Assembly (NCBI GenBank): GCA_965218055.1
Contig: CBDCKA010000002.1
Location: 1,550,001-1,614,000, forward strand
Direction of reading: 5' to 3'
Source of the DNA: CBDBKE01 sp965218055
Lineage (GTDB): Bacteria; Acidobacteriota; Terriglobia; JAJPHL01; JAPKYU01
Length of the DNA stretch: 64,000 nt
Shown here: positions 63,760 through 64,000 of the stretch, one piece after another
How the letters are laid out: every line of letters begins with the position of its first letter
Position numbering within the stretch: position 1 is the first letter of the stretch
The notes under the pieces: generated by a model
The model's database searches: none
What the model was told of the DNA's origin: nothing
The model's input: the letters and a program-made list of their open reading frames with translations, nothing else
Made by a program: the position numbers and the translations under genes

Positions 63760-64000
63760 TCAGTTGTTGTTCTCTGTTGAGGTTTCCACAATCGTCCCGG
63801 CTTTTACCTCCCTGTCATTGACGTGGCAACCTCCGGCATTCTCGCACATGTATCTGTAGCCATTCTCTTCGATAAGCCCGCCGTTGCCGAAGCGGATGTC
63901 CGCCTTGCCGTCTACGAACCTGAACCCGACGCTGCCGCTGAGCCGATCAGGAAACCAGATTCCGGTGGGCAAGGTGGTGATCACGTCACCCACGTTGTAC
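63760..64000 (-). CDS. partial gene entering from the right edge
   Basis: The frame is open to the window edge, so only the C-terminal 80 residues are seen: 'VGDVITTLPTGIWFPDRLSG', 'SVGFRFVDGKADIRFGNGGL', 'YMCENAGGCHVNDREVKAGT'. Two Cys residues flank a short 'ENAGG' turn and could form a disulfide. I do not recognise the family. A continuation in a second frame (to 63615) may belong to it. Confidence 0.4.
   Translation of the reverse strand, partial: YNVGDVITTLPTGIWFPDRLSGSVGFRFVDGKADIRFGNGGLIEENGYRYMCENAGGCHVNDREVKAGTIVETSTENNN

Noticed and set aside
1..64000. CRISPR array
   Set aside because: I saw no regularly spaced direct repeats with unique spacers. The repeats present are IS ends, recombinase sites and protein-domain repeats.

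Overview
The window looks like chromosome of a GC-rich, Gram-negative bacterium. Hints of an Acidobacteriota-like host are a TonB-dependent receptor with an N-terminal carboxypeptidase-regulatory-like domain, a DUF4159 remnant, a glutaminyl-peptide cyclotransferase remnant and large exported fibronectin-III proteins. No rRNA or taxonomic marker is present, so this placement is inference. The whole window is accessory in character: at least seven insertion sequences or IS remnants, three tyrosine recombinases, an integrative conjugative element, broken tRNA genes and many truncated genes.

Layout. 0.4-1.1 kb: MORN-like repeat protein. 1.09-2.74 kb and 55.34-56.99 kb: two nearly identical inverted copies of an IS1380-family element. 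The outer edges of the pair are flanked by the same direct 5-bp word, GTAAG, so 1.09-56.99 kb may be one large composite transposon. 2.8-8.3 kb: bacilliredoxin, lipoprotein lytic transglycosylase with duplicated ligand-binding domains, decayed DUF4159 gene, alpha/beta hydrolase, decayed glutaminyl cyclase. 8.4-12.1 kb: 5' half of a tRNA-Val gene, Rep and MFS remnants, a redoxin with an in-frame TGA at the first position of a CxxC-type motif, IS fragments, then the 5' half of a tRNA-Arg gene. 12.2-29.2 kb: integrase and excisionase followed by a P-type (Trb/VirB) type IV secretion locus with coupling protein and an ArdC-like antirestriction protein, all on the minus strand. No classical relaxase was recognised. 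30-35.8 kb: giant exported FN3/cadherin protein. 36-37.4 kb: tyrosine recombinase between two inverted dif-like sites. 37.8-39.4 kb: GAF-LuxR regulator and short SprT-like metalloprotease. 39.4-46.6 kb: island of intact, truncated and fused defence genes (AbiV-like, AbiJ-like, TIGR02391, AlbA_2 domain, HsdR N-terminus, DNA methylase N-terminus) plus a HigBA-like pair. 46.6-51.4 kb: serine recombinase fragment, complete IS256-family element with 8-bp target duplication, degenerate single-recombinase element that split a small gene, IS5-family pseudogene. 51.8-55.3 kb: TonB-dependent receptor. 57-64 kb: two small secreted proteins, IS30 and IS3 elements, a secreted trypsin-like protease, partial gene at the edge.

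The three most noteworthy items are (1) a candidate selenoprotein at 9175-9720, with UGA at residue 42 followed by a bacterial SECIS-like hairpin at the expected distance; (2) two separate tyrosine recombinase elements (36 kb and 49 kb) that share a 10-6-10 bp site architecture, in one of which the insertion can be reconstructed to the base because it split a small gene and duplicated the 6-bp spacer; and (3) two different tRNA genes broken at the anticodon loop, each followed at 50-62 bp by the same 20-bp motif in opposite orientation.
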